Source of the DNA: Hyphomicrobiales bacterium
Lineage (GTDB): Bacteria > Pseudomonadota > Alphaproteobacteria > Rhizobiales > Rhizobiaceae
Length of the DNA stretch: 64,000 bases
Assembly (NCBI GenBank): GCA_900472395.1
Contig: UCHV01000026.1
Coordinates: 1 to 64,000 of the forward strand
Direction of reading: 5' to 3'
Every line of letters starts with the position of its first letter. Position 1 is the stretch's first letter. Made by a program: the position numbers and the translations under genes. Positions 1 to 9,226 of this stretch are shown here, piece by piece. Below the pieces are notes generated by a model, which was given only the letters and a program-made list of their open reading frames with translations, was not told the DNA's origin and did not search any database.

Positions 1-81
1 AAAGCGGGTGTTTTTTGAAAAGCTCAGATCGCCAAGGGATGACTCTGTCTTATCATCCCGAAAGACGGCAGTCATCGCGCA

Positions 82-111
82 CAAAAATGCCCGCCGGTCA
101 GGGCGGGCATC
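82..111 (-). terminator. Rho-independent terminator of chvA
   Basis: On the minus strand an approximately 9-bp GC-rich stem (ATGCCCGCC / GGCGGGCAT) with a short loop is followed by TTTTTGT. It lies about 25 bases after the chvA stop codon, where a terminator is expected. Confidence 0.85.
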
Positions 112-133
112 GCAATTTCAGTTCAGGCAAACC

Positions 134-1882
134 TCACTCGGCCGCAGTCTTGCTGTCGTCGGTCAACAGTCCGCTGGTCTTCAGCAGCGAGGCAAACCGG
201 CCGCCCTTTTCGCTGAGTTCGTCGAATGTGCCCATTTCGGCAATGCGGCCCTGTTCGAGGAAGATCACCTTGTCGGCGTCGCGAACGGTTGAAAGACGGT
301 GGGCGATGATGAAGGTGGTGCGATTTTCGCGCAGCCGGTCGATAGCGTCCTTCACCCGCGCTTCCGTTTCCACGTCGAGCGCACTGGTCGCCTCGTCCAG
401 AACGAGGATCGGCGCATTCTTCAGGATGGCGCGGGCAATGGCGATACGCTGGCGTTCGCCGCCGGATAGACGGTTGCCGCGTTCGCCGACCGACGTGTCG
501 AAGCCGGTCAGGCGTGTCTGGATGAAATCGGCCGCGGCTGCCGCTTCCGCAGCCGCAATGATTTCGTCATCGGTCGCGCCTTCGCGGCCCAGCCGGATGT
601 TTTCGCTGATCGAACGGTTGAGCAGGCCGGCGTCCTGGAAAACGGTGGCGATGGAGTTGCGCAACGATTTCCGGGTCACGGTCGAAATATCGGTGCCATC
701 GACGAAAATCTTGCCGGTATCGGGCTCGTAGACCCGCTGCAGAAGATTGACCAGCGTCGTTTTGCCGGCACCTGTCGGGCCGACAATCGCAACCGTCTCA
801 CCGGCATTGGCGACGAAGGAAACGTCGTGGACACCCTGGGCCGTACCGCCGAAGGCAAAATTGATGTTGCGGAATTCCACCTTGCCACGCACCGAACCCA
901 GCTCGGCAAGACCTGCAGGCTCCTCGCGCTCCTCGACGGAGTCTTCCAGAACGAAGAAGTCGTCCAGTTTCGCGCGGGCCTCGAAGATCTGGGTGGCGAA
1001 CTGGCGCAACTGGTCCAGACGGCCGATCAGAAGGTTCGCAAAACCGATAAAGGCGATGACGTCGCCGATCTTCAGTTCACCCTTCTGCACCAGCGCGGTA
1101 CCGATGACGAGAATGATGCCCATGGAAACGGTCGAGGCGGTGCGGTTCAAGGCACCGGCCAACGCCCACCAGTCGAGAACCGGATATTGGGCGGCGAGCA
1201 GGTTCTTGGTGTAATCGCGAAGCGCCCGGGTTTCCTGCTCGATGCGGTTATAGCTATGCACGACCGAGACGTTGCTGATCGAATCGCTGACGTGGGAAAA
1301 CACGTTGTGATAATGGCTTTCCACGGAGGCCTGGCCCTCCTTGGTGCGCTTCATCACCATGCGGCCGATGAACCAGTAGATGATGCTGAGTGCAAACAGC
1401 ACGAGACTGAGGCGCCAGTCCATGGAAACGGCTGTCGGGATCAGCAGCGCAACCGCAACGGCGGTCGCCAGATGCGTGCGCATGAATTCCAGCCAGAGGC
1501 CGAAAAGCGTTTCTGCGGCGCGCAGCAGCGTGTGCAGCGCATTGGATGTGCCGCGCTTGTGATGCCAGGCAAGCGGCATGGAAATGATGCGGCCGAAGGC
1601 CTCGGTCAAAAGGGTGGCGCGGCGGCCATGCGCCAGCCGGTCGGCTTCACGCGCGACCAGCACATAGGCGACCGTATTGAACAGGCCAAAACCCGCCCAC
1701 ATCAGAAGGATCGGCGTCACCGGGCTGTTGGAAGAGATCGCGTCCACGATCCGGCCGAACAGAATCGGCTCGATAATGGTCACGGCGGCAAGCACCACGT
1801 TGGCGATCACGACGACCGCCACCTTGAAGCGGTTTGCTCCAAGATATTTCAGTGCTCTCCAATAGATCTGCAGCAGGCTCAA
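134..1882 (-). CDS. chvA: Cyclic beta-1,2-glucan ABC exporter ChvA/NdvA
   Basis: A 582-aa fused ABC exporter (membrane domain plus ATPase on one chain). The N-terminal about 310 residues hold six hydrophobic segments. The C-terminal half has a Walker A motif (GPTGAGKTT, about residue 367), the signature LSGGERQR (about 472) and Walker B ILVLDEATS. Full-length similarity is to the rhizobial ChvA/NdvA family, which moves cyclic beta-1,2-glucan from cytoplasm to periplasm and is needed for osmoadaptation and plant interaction. It is a single-gene unit here; the synthase gene chvB/ndvB, often nearby, is not in the window. The ATG start fits the N-terminus of the family. Confidence 0.93.
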   Translation of the reverse strand: MSLLQIYWRALKYLGANRFKVAVVVIANVVLAAVTIIEPILFGRIVDAISSNSPVTPILLMWAGFGLFNTVAYVLVAREADRLAHGRRATLLTEAFGRIISMPLAWHHKRGTSNALHTLLRAAETLFGLWLEFMRTHLATAVAVALLIPTAVSMDWRLSLVLFALSIIYWFIGRMVMKRTKEGQASVESHYHNVFSHVSDSISNVSVVHSYNRIEQETRALRDYTKNLLAAQYPVLDWWALAGALNRTASTVSMGIILVIGTALVQKGELKIGDVIAFIGFANLLIGRLDQLRQFATQIFEARAKLDDFFVLEDSVEEREEPAGLAELGSVRGKVEFRNINFAFGGTAQGVHDVSFVANAGETVAIVGPTGAGKTTLVNLLQRVYEPDTGKIFVDGTDISTVTRKSLRNSIATVFQDAGLLNRSISENIRLGREGATDDEIIAAAEAAAAADFIQTRLTGFDTSVGERGNRLSGGERQRIAIARAILKNAPILVLDEATSALDVETEARVKDAIDRLRENRTTFIIAHRLSTVRDADKVIFLEQGRIAEMGTFDELSEKGGRFASLLKTSGLLTDDSKTAAE

Positions 1883-2045
1883 TGCGTCATCCTCTGATGA
1901 TGTTCAAAGCTTTTCTAGTGCAACCAACCTGTATCGGCGCTGAACGGCCGGAGATAGCGCGTGACGCTTTCACGACCAGTCAAGACACTGTTTTTGCGAA
2001 AAAGATCACTGCGAAACAATTTGTGGAAAGCGATTCGTTGTGGAT

Positions 2046-2071
2046 GGAACAAAAATGGCAGCCATCACGTT
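2046..2071 (+). promoter_or_regulatory. EcfG (RpoE2)-type promoter of the DUF3309 gene
   Basis: GGAAC at 2046-2050 and CGTT at 2068-2071 are separated by 17 bases, exactly the consensus for the alphaproteobacterial general stress sigma factor EcfG/RpoE2. The element ends 42 bases before the ATG of the small membrane protein gene on the same strand. Confidence 0.8.
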
Positions 2072-2113
2072 GTCGCGGTCACGAAGCAAACTAATTTGTG
2101 TCGGAGAACTGCA

Positions 2114-2269
2114 ATGCTTGGTACGATCCTCCTCGTTGTCCTAATCCTGCTTTTGATTGGTGCCCTGCCGAACTGGGGTCACAGCCGTAGTTGGGGTTAC
2201 GGTCCGTCCGGCGGCTTGGGCCTCGTTGTTCTAATCTTGATCATCCTGCTTCTGATGGGCAGGATTTAA
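2114..2269 (+). CDS. DUF3309 family small membrane protein
   Basis: A 51-aa protein starting MLGTILLVVLILLLIGALP, with a central WGHSRSWGYGPSG segment and a second hydrophobic stretch ending LLLMGRI. This is the DUF3309 pattern: two short membrane segments around a conserved Trp/Ser/Gly/Pro core. The function of the family is unknown. A CGGAGAA ribosome site lies just upstream of the chosen ATG. The EcfG promoter 42 bases upstream suggests induction in the general stress response. Confidence 0.85.
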   Translation: MLGTILLVVLILLLIGALPNWGHSRSWGYGPSGGLGLVVLILIILLLMGRI

Positions 2270-2272
2270 CGA

Positions 2273-2293
2273 GCGGGGGGACCCCGCGTTTTT
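2273..2293 (+). terminator. Terminator between DUF3309 gene and glycine-zipper lipoprotein gene
   Basis: GCGGGG-GGA-CCCCGC followed by GTTTTT lies four bases after the DUF3309 stop codon. It would stop or attenuate read-through into the next gene 16 bases further on. Confidence 0.7.
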
Positions 2294-2308
2294 GGGAAGG
2301 AAGTCGTT

Positions 2309-2563
2309 ATGAAGAAAATTGTTCTCGTCGCAGCCATGGTCGGCGCTCTCGCATCCTGCACCTCGACCGAAAAGGGCACTGCCATCGGTGCAGGTTCCGG
2401 CGCGCTGATCGGTGGCGCTGTCACCAACAGCTGGGGTGGTGCAGCCGTTGGCGCAGTTGCCGGTGGTCTGGTCGGTGCCGCAATCGGCGAATCGCAGAAG
2501 CGTCAGGGCTACTGCGTGTATCGCGATCGTTACGGCCGCACCTACGAAGCTCGTTGCCGCTAA
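2309..2563 (+). CDS. Glycine-zipper lipoprotein (YMGG-like)
   Basis: An 84-aa protein with a lipoprotein signal peptide (MKKIVLVAAMVGALASC, lipobox LASC, Cys17). Residues about 24-62 form a glycine zipper of repeated GxxxG and small-residue motifs, and a Tyr/Arg/Cys-rich C-terminus follows (YCVYRDRYGRTYEARC). Such proteins are outer-membrane-associated small lipoproteins of unclear role. A GGAAGGAAG ribosome site precedes the ATG. It follows the stress-type DUF3309 gene but is separated by a terminator, so shared expression would depend on read-through. Confidence 0.8.
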   Translation: MKKIVLVAAMVGALASCTSTEKGTAIGAGSGALIGGAVTNSWGGAAVGAVAGGLVGAAIGESQKRQGYCVYRDRYGRTYEARCR

Positions 2564-2584
2564 TCTAACGGCTTGAACTTCCGG

Positions 2585-2629
2585 AAAACCGGCGTGGAGA
2601 TCGAAAATCTCCGCGCCGGTTTTCTTTTG
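2585..2629. terminator. Bidirectional terminator between lipoprotein gene and phaB
   Basis: AAAACCGGCG and CGCCGGTTTT arms, with an inner GGAGAT/ATCTCC stem, form a long hairpin with T-rich flanks on both strands. It sits between two convergent genes. Confidence 0.85.
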
Positions 2630-2655
2630 TCCATGTCTTATGGGGAAGGCGGGTC

Positions 2656-3381
2656 TCAGGCGAAAAACTGCCCGCCATTGGCGCTGAATGTGGAGCCGGT
2701 GATGAAGCTGGAATCGTCGGATGCCAGAAACACCACGCAGCGGGCGATCTCTTCCGGCGTCCCGAGGCGGCCGATCGGGATCTGCGGAATGACCTTTTCG
2801 CGCAGCACATCCGGGGGCATCGCCATCACCATTTCCGTGCCGATATAGCCGGGGCAGATGGCATTGACGGTGATGTTTCGGCCGGCACCCTCTTGCGCCA
2901 GTGCCTTGGTGAACCCGAGATCACCGGCCTTGGCGGCGGAATAATTCACCTGACCCGCCTGTCCCCGCTGGCCGTTGATCGAGGAAATACTGATCACCCG
3001 CCCGAAATTGCGCTCGCGCATGCCGGGCCAGACCGGATGCGTCATGTTGAACAGGCCGGTCAGATTGGTGGCGATGACCGCGTTCCACATGTCCGGCGTC
3101 GTTTTGTGGAACATGGCATCGCGGGTGATGCCGGCATTGTTGACCAGCACTTCGATGGGGCCAAGACGTGCCTCGACCTCGGCAATGCCCGCCACGCAGG
3201 CATCGTAGTCACGCACATCCCAGCGAAAGACAGGTATGCCGGTCTTTTCGTGAAAGGCGGTCGCCCGTTCGACATTGCCGCCGTAATTGGCTGCCACCCG
3301 GTAGCCGGCCGTCTGCAAGGCGGTGGAGATCGCCGCGCCGATGCCGCGCGTGCCCCCCGAAACCAAGGCCACTCTGGTCAT
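2656..3381 (-). CDS. phaB: Acetoacetyl-CoA reductase PhaB
   Basis: A 241-aa short-chain dehydrogenase/reductase. It shows the nucleotide-binding GGTRGIG motif near residues 9-15, NNAG near 87, and a catalytic YSAAK motif. Length and sequence match PhaB/PhbB, which reduces acetoacetyl-CoA to (R)-3-hydroxybutyryl-CoA with NADPH in polyhydroxybutyrate synthesis. It lies directly downstream of phaA on the same strand (gap 59 bases), so the two probably form an operon. The polymerase phaC is not in the window. Confidence 0.95.
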   Translation of the reverse strand: MTRVALVSGGTRGIGAAISTALQTAGYRVAANYGGNVERATAFHEKTGIPVFRWDVRDYDACVAGIAEVEARLGPIEVLVNNAGITRDAMFHKTTPDMWNAVIATNLTGLFNMTHPVWPGMRERNFGRVISISSINGQRGQAGQVNYSAAKAGDLGFTKALAQEGAGRNITVNAICPGYIGTEMVMAMPPDVLREKVIPQIPIGRLGTPEEIARCVVFLASDDSSFITGSTFSANGGQFFA

Positions 3382-3440
3382 TCGGCGCCTCCCATCATCT
3401 GAACAGGCATAGCTGCCAGCCTGCCGTTATCGGCTTTATC

Positions 3441-4622
3441 TCACATCGCTTCAAGGCACATGGCAACACCCATGCCGCCACCAATACACAAGGTCGCCAG
3501 TCCCTTTGCCGCCTTTCGGCGCTTCATCTCGAACAGCAGCGTATTGAGCACCCGCGCGCCGGATGCGCCGATCGGGTGGCCGATGGCGATTGCTCCACCA
3601 TTGACGTTGACGATGGCCGGGTCCCAGCCAAGCTCGCGGTTTACGGCGCAGGCCTGCGCCGCAAAAGCTTCATTGGCTTCCACCAGGTCGAGATCTGCAA
3701 TCGACCATCCGGCCTTCGTGAGCGCTTTGCGCGATGCCGGGATCGGTCCAGTACCCATGACCTGCGGATCGACGCCGGCAGTGGCCCAGGAGGCGATACG
3801 GGCAAGCGGCGTCAGGCCGCGTCGTGCCGCTTCCGCCTCGGTCATCAAAACCACGGCCGCAGCGCCGTCATTGAGGCCGGAGGCATTGCCGGCGGTCACC
3901 GTGCCGTCCTTGTCGAAGGCAGGCCGCAGCTTCGCCACCATGTCCAGCGTGGCGTCGATGCGGATATATTCGTCGCTGTCGACGGTCACATCGCCTTTTC
4001 GCGTCTTCAGGACAAAGGGTACGATCTCGTCGTCAAAACGCCCGGCTTTCTGCGCCGCCTCGGCCTTGTTTTGCGAAGCGACGGCAAACTGGTCCTGTTC
4101 GTCACGCGAAAGCTGCCACTGGCGGGCAATGTTTTCCGCGGTGATGCCCATATGGTAGCCGTAAAAGGCGTCAGTCAGGCCATCGGTGATCATGGTATCG
4201 ATCATCTTCATGTCGCCCATTTTCGTGCCGCTGCGCAGGTTTGCGCAATGCGGCGCCATCGACATGGATTCCTGACCTCCCGCCACAACGATTGCGGCAT
4301 CGCCGGTGGCGATCTGCTGCATGCCCAGCGCCACGGCGCGAAGACCGGAACCGCAGAGCTGGTTTACACCCCAGGCCGTGGTTTCCTTCGGTGTGCCTGC
4401 CTTCATCGCCGCCTGCCGTGCCGGGTTCTGTCCCTCGCCGGCGGCAAGCACCTGGCCGAGGATGACTTCGTCCACTTCGCCCGCATCGATGCCGGCCCGT
4501 TCCAAGGCGCCGCGAATGGCGGTTGCACCCAGTTCATGGGCGGGCACGGTCGAAAACGCTCCGTTGAAGGCGCCAACGGCGGTGCGGGCAGCAGAAGCGA
4601 TCACGATCGATGGCAGGCTCAT
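3441..4622 (-). CDS. phaA: Acetyl-CoA acetyltransferase (beta-ketothiolase) PhaA
   Basis: A 393-aa thiolase that condenses two acetyl-CoA into acetoacetyl-CoA, the first step of PHB synthesis. The acyl-accepting Cys90 lies in NQLCGSG; His349 ([11 protein letters not shown]) and Cys379 (CIGGGMG) complete the active site. The open frame extends 49 codons upstream, but the ATG at 4622 (protein [14 protein letters not shown]) has a GAGGAG ribosome site and matches the family N-terminus. It is upstream of phaB in the same direction and divergent from phaR. Confidence 0.95.
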   Translation of the reverse strand: MSLPSIVIASAARTAVGAFNGAFSTVPAHELGATAIRGALERAGIDAGEVDEVILGQVLAAGEGQNPARQAAMKAGTPKETTAWGVNQLCGSGLRAVALGMQQIATGDAAIVVAGGQESMSMAPHCANLRSGTKMGDMKMIDTMITDGLTDAFYGYHMGITAENIARQWQLSRDEQDQFAVASQNKAEAAQKAGRFDDEIVPFVLKTRKGDVTVDSDEYIRIDATLDMVAKLRPAFDKDGTVTAGNASGLNDGAAAVVLMTEAEAARRGLTPLARIASWATAGVDPQVMGTGPIPASRKALTKAGWSIADLDLVEANEAFAAQACAVNRELGWDPAIVNVNGGAIAIGHPIGASGARVLNTLLFEMKRRKAAKGLATLCIGGGMGVAMCLEAM

Positions 4623-4866
4623 GGAATATCTCCTCGGTATCGTCATGGTTGGCGCGAGACTGGCAAAGGTCATGCGCCAAGTCAAACGGGATCGCTGCGT
4701 GCCGCTGTCGCGATATCGGTTGCTAATATGCCTTTGTTTTCTGGTCTGTCTGCCGTCGCCGCAGCGCACAAAAATACGTTGTCACTGCAACCGGTTTGGG
4801 CGTAGTGTTTCGGTGGGAGAGGAAACCCGCATAACAAAACGATGTTAAGGGGACGAGGAGGAAAAT

Positions 4867-5454
4867 ATGGCGAAGAATGAAGGCCAAGTTGTCATCAAGA
4901 AATATGCCAACAGACGCCTCTATAACACCGGTACCAGCACCTATGTAACGCTGGAAGATCTCGCCAAGATGGTCAAGAAGGGTGAGGAATTCCTGGTTCA
5001 GGATGCCAAGACCGGCGAGGATATTACCCATTCCGTACTAACGCAGATTATTTTCGAGCAGGAATCCAAAACCGGCAACACGCTTCTGCCGGTCTCATTC
5101 CTGCGCCAGCTGATCACCTATTACGGCGACCAGATGCAGATGGTCGTGCCGACCTTTCTCGAGCATTCGATGAAGACGTTTGCGGATCAGCAGGCGCAGA
5201 TGCGCGAGCACATGACCCGCACGTTCGGCGAAACGCCTTTGGCGAAAAACCTGCAGGCGCCGATGCAGTTGATGGAAGAACAGGTGCGCCGCAACACGGA
5301 AATGTTCCGTCAGGCGGTGCAGATGTTCACACCGTTCACAGCGCAGCAGGCAGAGGCGCCGCGCGAACCGCGCAAGCCGGCCGATGCCAAGGATATCGAC
5401 GAACTGAAGGAACAGCTGCGTTCGCTGCAGACGCGTCTGGACAGCCTGACATGA
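4867..5454 (+). CDS. phaR: PHB synthesis repressor PhaR
   Basis: A 195-aa protein. The N-terminal PHB/PHA accumulation regulator DNA-binding domain shows IKKYANRRLYNTGTSTYVTL, and the PHB-binding region follows. The C-terminus is charged and helical. PhaR represses phasin and PHB genes and is titrated by PHB granules. A strong GGGGACGAGGAG ribosome site precedes the ATG. It is divergent from phaAB (244-base spacer), which suggests control of that operon, but I see no confirmed operator. Confidence 0.93.
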   Translation: MAKNEGQVVIKKYANRRLYNTGTSTYVTLEDLAKMVKKGEEFLVQDAKTGEDITHSVLTQIIFEQESKTGNTLLPVSFLRQLITYYGDQMQMVVPTFLEHSMKTFADQQAQMREHMTRTFGETPLAKNLQAPMQLMEEQVRRNTEMFRQAVQMFTPFTAQQAEAPREPRKPADAKDIDELKEQLRSLQTRLDSLT

Positions 5455-5489
5455 TCTGTCTGTGACCATTCACGAAGAGTGCAGACAAC

Positions 5490-5523
5490 AAAAAAAGCCC
5501 GGTCGCGAGACCGGGCTTTTTTG
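5490..5523. terminator. Bidirectional terminator between phaR and rpmF
   Basis: AAAAAAGCCCGGTC / GACCGGGCTTTTTT makes a strong hairpin with an A-run on one side and a T-run on the other. It serves both convergent genes. Confidence 0.92.
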
Positions 5524-5544
5524 AATGACTTCCGTCGAACAAGC

Positions 5545-5730
5545 TTATGCGCTTTCCTTCGGGGTCAGAACCTGGCGACCGCGGTACATGCCGGTCTTCA
5601 GGTCGATGTGGTGCGGGCGACGAAGTTCGCCAGAGTTCTTGTCCTCGACGAACGTCGGGGTTGCCAGCGCGTCGGTGGAGCGGCGCATGCCGCGCTTGGA
5701 CCGGCTAACTTTTCTCTTCGGTACTGCCAT
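5545..5730 (-). CDS. rpmF: 50S ribosomal protein L32
   Basis: A 61-aa basic protein starting [18 protein letters not shown], the diagnostic N-terminus of L32. The zinc-ribbon cysteines of some L32 proteins are absent, as in other alphaproteobacteria. It is a single-gene unit with a strong bidirectional terminator downstream. Confidence 0.96.
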   Translation of the reverse strand: MAVPKRKVSRSKRGMRRSTDALATPTFVEDKNSGELRRPHHIDLKTGMYRGRQVLTPKESA

Positions 5731-5903
5731 TTTAAGTACTCCAATTGACGTGCAGACTATAATCCCCGGCCGAGAAATCAGGCCGAATGGACGTGTCTGG
5801 AACTCGGAAATTGGGGCGGCTTATACATGCGGTATCCGCCTTTGACCAGTCCCCACAGCGATTTTCGAGTCGATTTTTGAGATTCGCCCAATATCGCCTC
5901 CGC

Positions 5904-6563
5904 TCAGGCCTCGTCCTCGGGGACGATCCAGCTTTCTGCCTTGGCCGCGGTTTCCCAGCTTTGCCATGCGGGCATCGCCTTCATCGCATTCATATAGGCG
6001 CGCGCATCGTCGTCAACGGCAAGCTCGTAGACATCCAGGCGGTTGACAACGGGCGCATACATCGCGTCGGCGGCAGAAAAGGCTCCGAACAGGAAAGGCC
6101 CGCCCGAACGCCCGCGCATCTCCCGCCAGATCGTGGTGATGCGCTTCACGTCGCCTGCAACGGCCTTGGTCGTTTCGGCGTCCAGATCGATTGCGGCGCG
6201 CGGGCGGCGCATGTTCATCGGGCAGGCATTGCGCAAGCCACGGAAGCCGGAGATCATCTCCATGGAGATTGCGCGCGCCATCGCCCGGTCGCCGGGATCT
6301 TCCGGCCAGAAGTGCTTTTCGGGATAAAGTTCGGCGACATATTCGATGATTGCCAGAGATTCCCACACCCGCAGCCGCCCATGGTGAAGGACGGGTACTT
6401 TTGCTGTCGGAGAGATTTCGGCAAAACGCGGATTGCCGGCCGGCATGTCGAACGGGATGAGTGTTTCCTCGAACGGAATGTCGAAAGCCGTCAGGGCTAT
6501 CCAAGGGCGAAATGACCAGGAAGAATAGTTCTTGTTGCCGATGTAAAGCGTCAGGGCATCCAT
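5904..6563 (-). CDS. Glutathione S-transferase family protein
   Basis: A 219-aa cytosolic GST. The N-terminal thioredoxin-like domain (TLYIGNKNYSSWSFRPWIAL) has the glutathione-binding cis-Pro segment TAKVPVL and the ES motif (VWESLAIIEYVAE). An all-helical C-terminal domain follows. The NKNYSSWS start resembles the GST subgroup in which Ser or Cys activates glutathione; the substrate cannot be predicted. The gene stands alone between rpmF and mtgA. Confidence 0.88.
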   Translation of the reverse strand: MDALTLYIGNKNYSSWSFRPWIALTAFDIPFEETLIPFDMPAGNPRFAEISPTAKVPVLHHGRLRVWESLAIIEYVAELYPEKHFWPEDPGDRAMARAISMEMISGFRGLRNACPMNMRRPRAAIDLDAETTKAVAGDVKRITTIWREMRGRSGGPFLFGAFSAADAMYAPVVNRLDVYELAVDDDARAYMNAMKAMPAWQSWETAAKAESWIVPEDEA

Positions 6564-6637
6564 GCTGCGATCTCCATTTGCCGTGGGATTGCAACGTAAC
6601 GAGGTGATGCCAGCGTGACCAACGAAATCCTGAGAAC

Positions 6638-7402
6638 CTATCTATAAAGACAGGTGATGTAATCGCCGGCGCTCTGCGCACGGCGTTCGACGACCGAGGC
6701 AATCCGTTGCATTCCACGGCTTGGCTTGCTGGCGACGCGTGTAAGCGGATTGGGAAGCGAGGCTGCCAGAAGTGCAGCCTGGCGTCTGCTGAGTTTCGAG
6801 GGGGGTGTCTTGAAATGCAGACGGGCAGCGGCACCGGCGCCATAGGTCTGCGGTCCCATTTCGGCGACGTTCAGGTAGATTTCCATCATCCGCTCTTTCG
6901 ACCAGATGAAATCCGCCCACATTGCCAGCGGCATTTCGAGGCCTTTGCGCAGGAAGGACCGTCCGTTCCACAGGAACAGGTTCTTCACGGTCTGCATGGG
7001 GATCGTGCTGGCGCCGCGGGTGGATGAGCCGTCCAGCGCATCCTGCACCACGCCACGCATCTGGTTCCAGTCGACACCGCCATGGGCGCAGAACTGGCCG
7101 TCTTCGGACATCATCACCGAGCGCACCAAGGCCGGCGAAATATCCTCGAAATATGTCCATTGCCGATCGTATCCGCGCAGCATGGCCAGATCGGCGATCA
7201 TCAGCGTCGAGACAGGACGAACAAATGGAATGGCGTAAAGAAGGACGAGAAAATAGGGCAGGACCAGAAATGCGGCGATGGCCAAGGCCACCCGTCGAAC
7301 AACGGAATTGGAAAGCATGCGCCCGTGACGGGATCGCGCCACTGGCTTCTCCTCTTCCATATCAGGCTGCTCGGCCGGGCTTATGTCCAAGATCGCACTC
7401 AT
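6638..7402 (-). CDS. mtgA: Monofunctional biosynthetic peptidoglycan transglycosylase MtgA
   Basis: A 254-aa protein with a cytoplasmic N-terminus, one membrane anchor (about residues 37-57) and a family 51 glycosyltransferase domain. Visible motifs are [14 protein letters not shown] with the catalytic Glu, [14 protein letters not shown], and the [10 protein letters not shown] segment. It polymerises lipid II into glycan strands in the periplasm. The frame is open further upstream, but the ATG at 7402 has a GGAGGCGAC ribosome site. It is divergent from ispA (130 bases). Confidence 0.93.
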   Translation of the reverse strand: MSAILDISPAEQPDMEEEKPVARSRHGRMLSNSVVRRVALAIAAFLVLPYFLVLLYAIPFVRPVSTLMIADLAMLRGYDRQWTYFEDISPALVRSVMMSEDGQFCAHGGVDWNQMRGVVQDALDGSSTRGASTIPMQTVKNLFLWNGRSFLRKGLEMPLAMWADFIWSKERMMEIYLNVAEMGPQTYGAGAAARLHFKTPPSKLSRRQAALLAASLPNPLTRVASKPSRGMQRIASVVERRAQSAGDYITCLYR

Positions 7403-7532
7403 TTGTCGCCTCCTGCCCGTTCTAGCGTTCAAGCCTCGCAAAAACCAGCCGCTTGAGCGGCCCATGCCCGCAAAACTGACGGTGGCGGGATTATTCGTTG
7501 CCAGAAGTTTTGCCTCATGCCAGATAACGCCC

Positions 7533-8459
7533 ATGAGCTTAGAAACCATCCAGTCCGTCCCGGCATTTGAAACTCGCCTGCGTAACAGTGCGGCAGAAAC
7601 GCAGGCAGCGCTTGTTGCCATGCTGGGGGATGCAGTCCTGACGGACGAAACGGCGCGGCCGCCTCGGCTTCTGGCCGCCATGCGTCACGGCACGCTGAAC
7701 GGCGGCAAACGCCTGCGCCCCTTTCTTGTGCGGGAAACGGCGGCCATGTTGGGCGGCAATGCCTCTGCTGCCCTTCGCATCGGCGTTGCACTGGAATGCC
7801 TGCATTGTTATTCGCTGATCCATGACGACCTGCCGGCCATGGACGACGACGATCTACGTCGCGGCCAGCCGACCGTGCACAAGGCCTACGATGAGGCCAC
7901 TGCGATTTTGGCCGGCGATGCGCTGCTAACCTACGCGTTCGACATCATCACGGCTCCGAAAACGGATCTTTCCGACCGCCAGAAGATAGAGCTTGTACTC
8001 TCCCTGTCGCGCGCAGCCGGTATGGGCGGCATGGTCGGCGGTCAGGTTCTCGATATCGAAGCTGAAAAAACAGCGCCCGACGAGGCGGCTATCGTCCAGC
8101 TGCAGGCGATGAAGACGGGCGCTCTCCTGCGTTTTGCATGCGAGGCCGGCGCGATTGCCGCCGGTGCCAGCGAAGCCGACCGGCAGAGGCTGCGCAAGTT
8201 CGGTGAAATCATCGGGCTTTCTTTTCAGCTTGCCGACGATCTTCTCGATATTACCTCCGATGCCGCCACACTCGGCAAGGCGACCGGCAAGGATGCAGGC
8301 CGCGGCAAGGGCACGCTTGTTGCCCTGCACGGCATCGAATGGGCGGAACAGCGCCTGAATGCACTGACGCAAGAGGCCGAAAACCTGCTCTCGCCCTATG
8401 AGGAAAAGGCTGACATATTGCGGGAGGCCGCGCGCTTCATCGCCGACCGCAAGAACTGA
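7533..8459 (+). CDS. ispA: Farnesyl/geranyl diphosphate synthase IspA
   Basis: A 308-aa short-chain trans-prenyltransferase. The first Asp-rich motif is [10 protein letters not shown] and the second is [11 protein letters not shown]; both bind Mg-diphosphate. It makes farnesyl diphosphate from IPP and DMAPP. The start at 7533 ([13 protein letters not shown]) gives the usual family length; the frame continues upstream and the ribosome site is weak, so the start is uncertain. ispG of the MEP pathway lies 1.6 kb downstream on the other strand. Confidence 0.9.
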   Translation: MSLETIQSVPAFETRLRNSAAETQAALVAMLGDAVLTDETARPPRLLAAMRHGTLNGGKRLRPFLVRETAAMLGGNASAALRIGVALECLHCYSLIHDDLPAMDDDDLRRGQPTVHKAYDEATAILAGDALLTYAFDIITAPKTDLSDRQKIELVLSLSRAAGMGGMVGGQVLDIEAEKTAPDEAAIVQLQAMKTGALLRFACEAGAIAAGASEADRQRLRKFGEIIGLSFQLADDLLDITSDAATLGKATGKDAGRGKGTLVALHGIEWAEQRLNALTQEAENLLSPYEEKADILREAARFIADRKN

Positions 8460-8503
8460 GGTTCGGGGCCAGGCACGCTCCCCGACCTGCCGGGGAGGAC
8501 CGC

Positions 8504-9145
8504 ATGCCGGACGTTTTCAGCTACCTGCCTTATATCTGGCCGGCCTATGTGGCCTATCTGATTGCCGTCCTCAGTCCCGGTCCGGCCAATTTTGCCATCA
8601 TCGGCACTGCAATTTCGCAGGGGCGGCGCGCCGGCATCATCATGGCCCTCGGCATCTTTTGCGGTTCGCTGACCTGGGCGTGTTCCGCCGCCCTTGGCCT
8701 TGCAGCCCTGCTGCGCACCTATGCGATTGCGCTTGAGATCATGAAAGTGCTGGGCGGGCTTTACCTGATCTATCTCGCCTGGAAGGCATATAAGTCAGCT
8801 CGCAAGCCGGATGCGGAGATGGCGGTGAATGCTGCCAGGGTGAACTACACGGCAAAACAGCTATGGCTGCGCGGTTATGCGATCCACGTCACCAATCCGA
8901 AGGCGATTTTCGGCTGGCTGGCAATCATCTCGCTCGGTCTTCCGGCCAATGCACCGCCTTCGGCAATCATGCTGATCGTCGGCATCTGCTGCACGTCGAG
9001 TTTTCTGATTTTTATGGGTTACGCATTGCTGTTTTCGACGCGGCATGCGCTGCGCGTCTACAAGTCCGGACGGCGCTGGATCGAAGGCACGATGGCCGTC
9101 TTTTATAGTGTGGCGGGCATCAAGCTGCTGACCAGCCGCATCTGA
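8504..9145 (+). CDS. LysE/RhtB family amino-acid exporter
   Basis: A 213-aa membrane protein with about six hydrophobic segments. The N-terminal AVLSPGPANFAIIGTAISQG carries the LysE-type SPGP motif. The family exports amino acids or related metabolites; substrate unknown. A GGGGAGGACC ribosome site precedes the ATG. It lies 44 bases after ispA and could be co-transcribed with it. Confidence 0.88.
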   Translation: MPDVFSYLPYIWPAYVAYLIAVLSPGPANFAIIGTAISQGRRAGIIMALGIFCGSLTWACSAALGLAALLRTYAIALEIMKVLGGLYLIYLAWKAYKSARKPDAEMAVNAARVNYTAKQLWLRGYAIHVTNPKAIFGWLAIISLGLPANAPPSAIMLIVGICCTSSFLIFMGYALLFSTRHALRVYKSGRRWIEGTMAVFYSVAGIKLLTSRI

Positions 9146-9164
9146 GATGTGCCGCAAAACGGAA

Positions 9165-9197
9165 ACAGCCCCGCATTTCTGGTGGATGCGAGGCTGT
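9165..9197. terminator. Hairpin between convergent LysE and OmpA-like genes
   Basis: ACAGCC-C-CGCAT and ATGCG-A-GGCTGT arms form an 11-bp stem. On the minus strand it is followed by TTTCCGTTTT, so it probably terminates the OmpA-like lipoprotein transcript. Confidence 0.55.
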
Positions 9198-9226
9198 CGA
9201 TCTCTTGTTGATATACCGTCAGGTGA

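Noticed and set aside
3168-4805. 545-aa open frame antisense to phaB and phaA
   Set aside because: Full overlap with well-supported phaA; no domain, no start signal.
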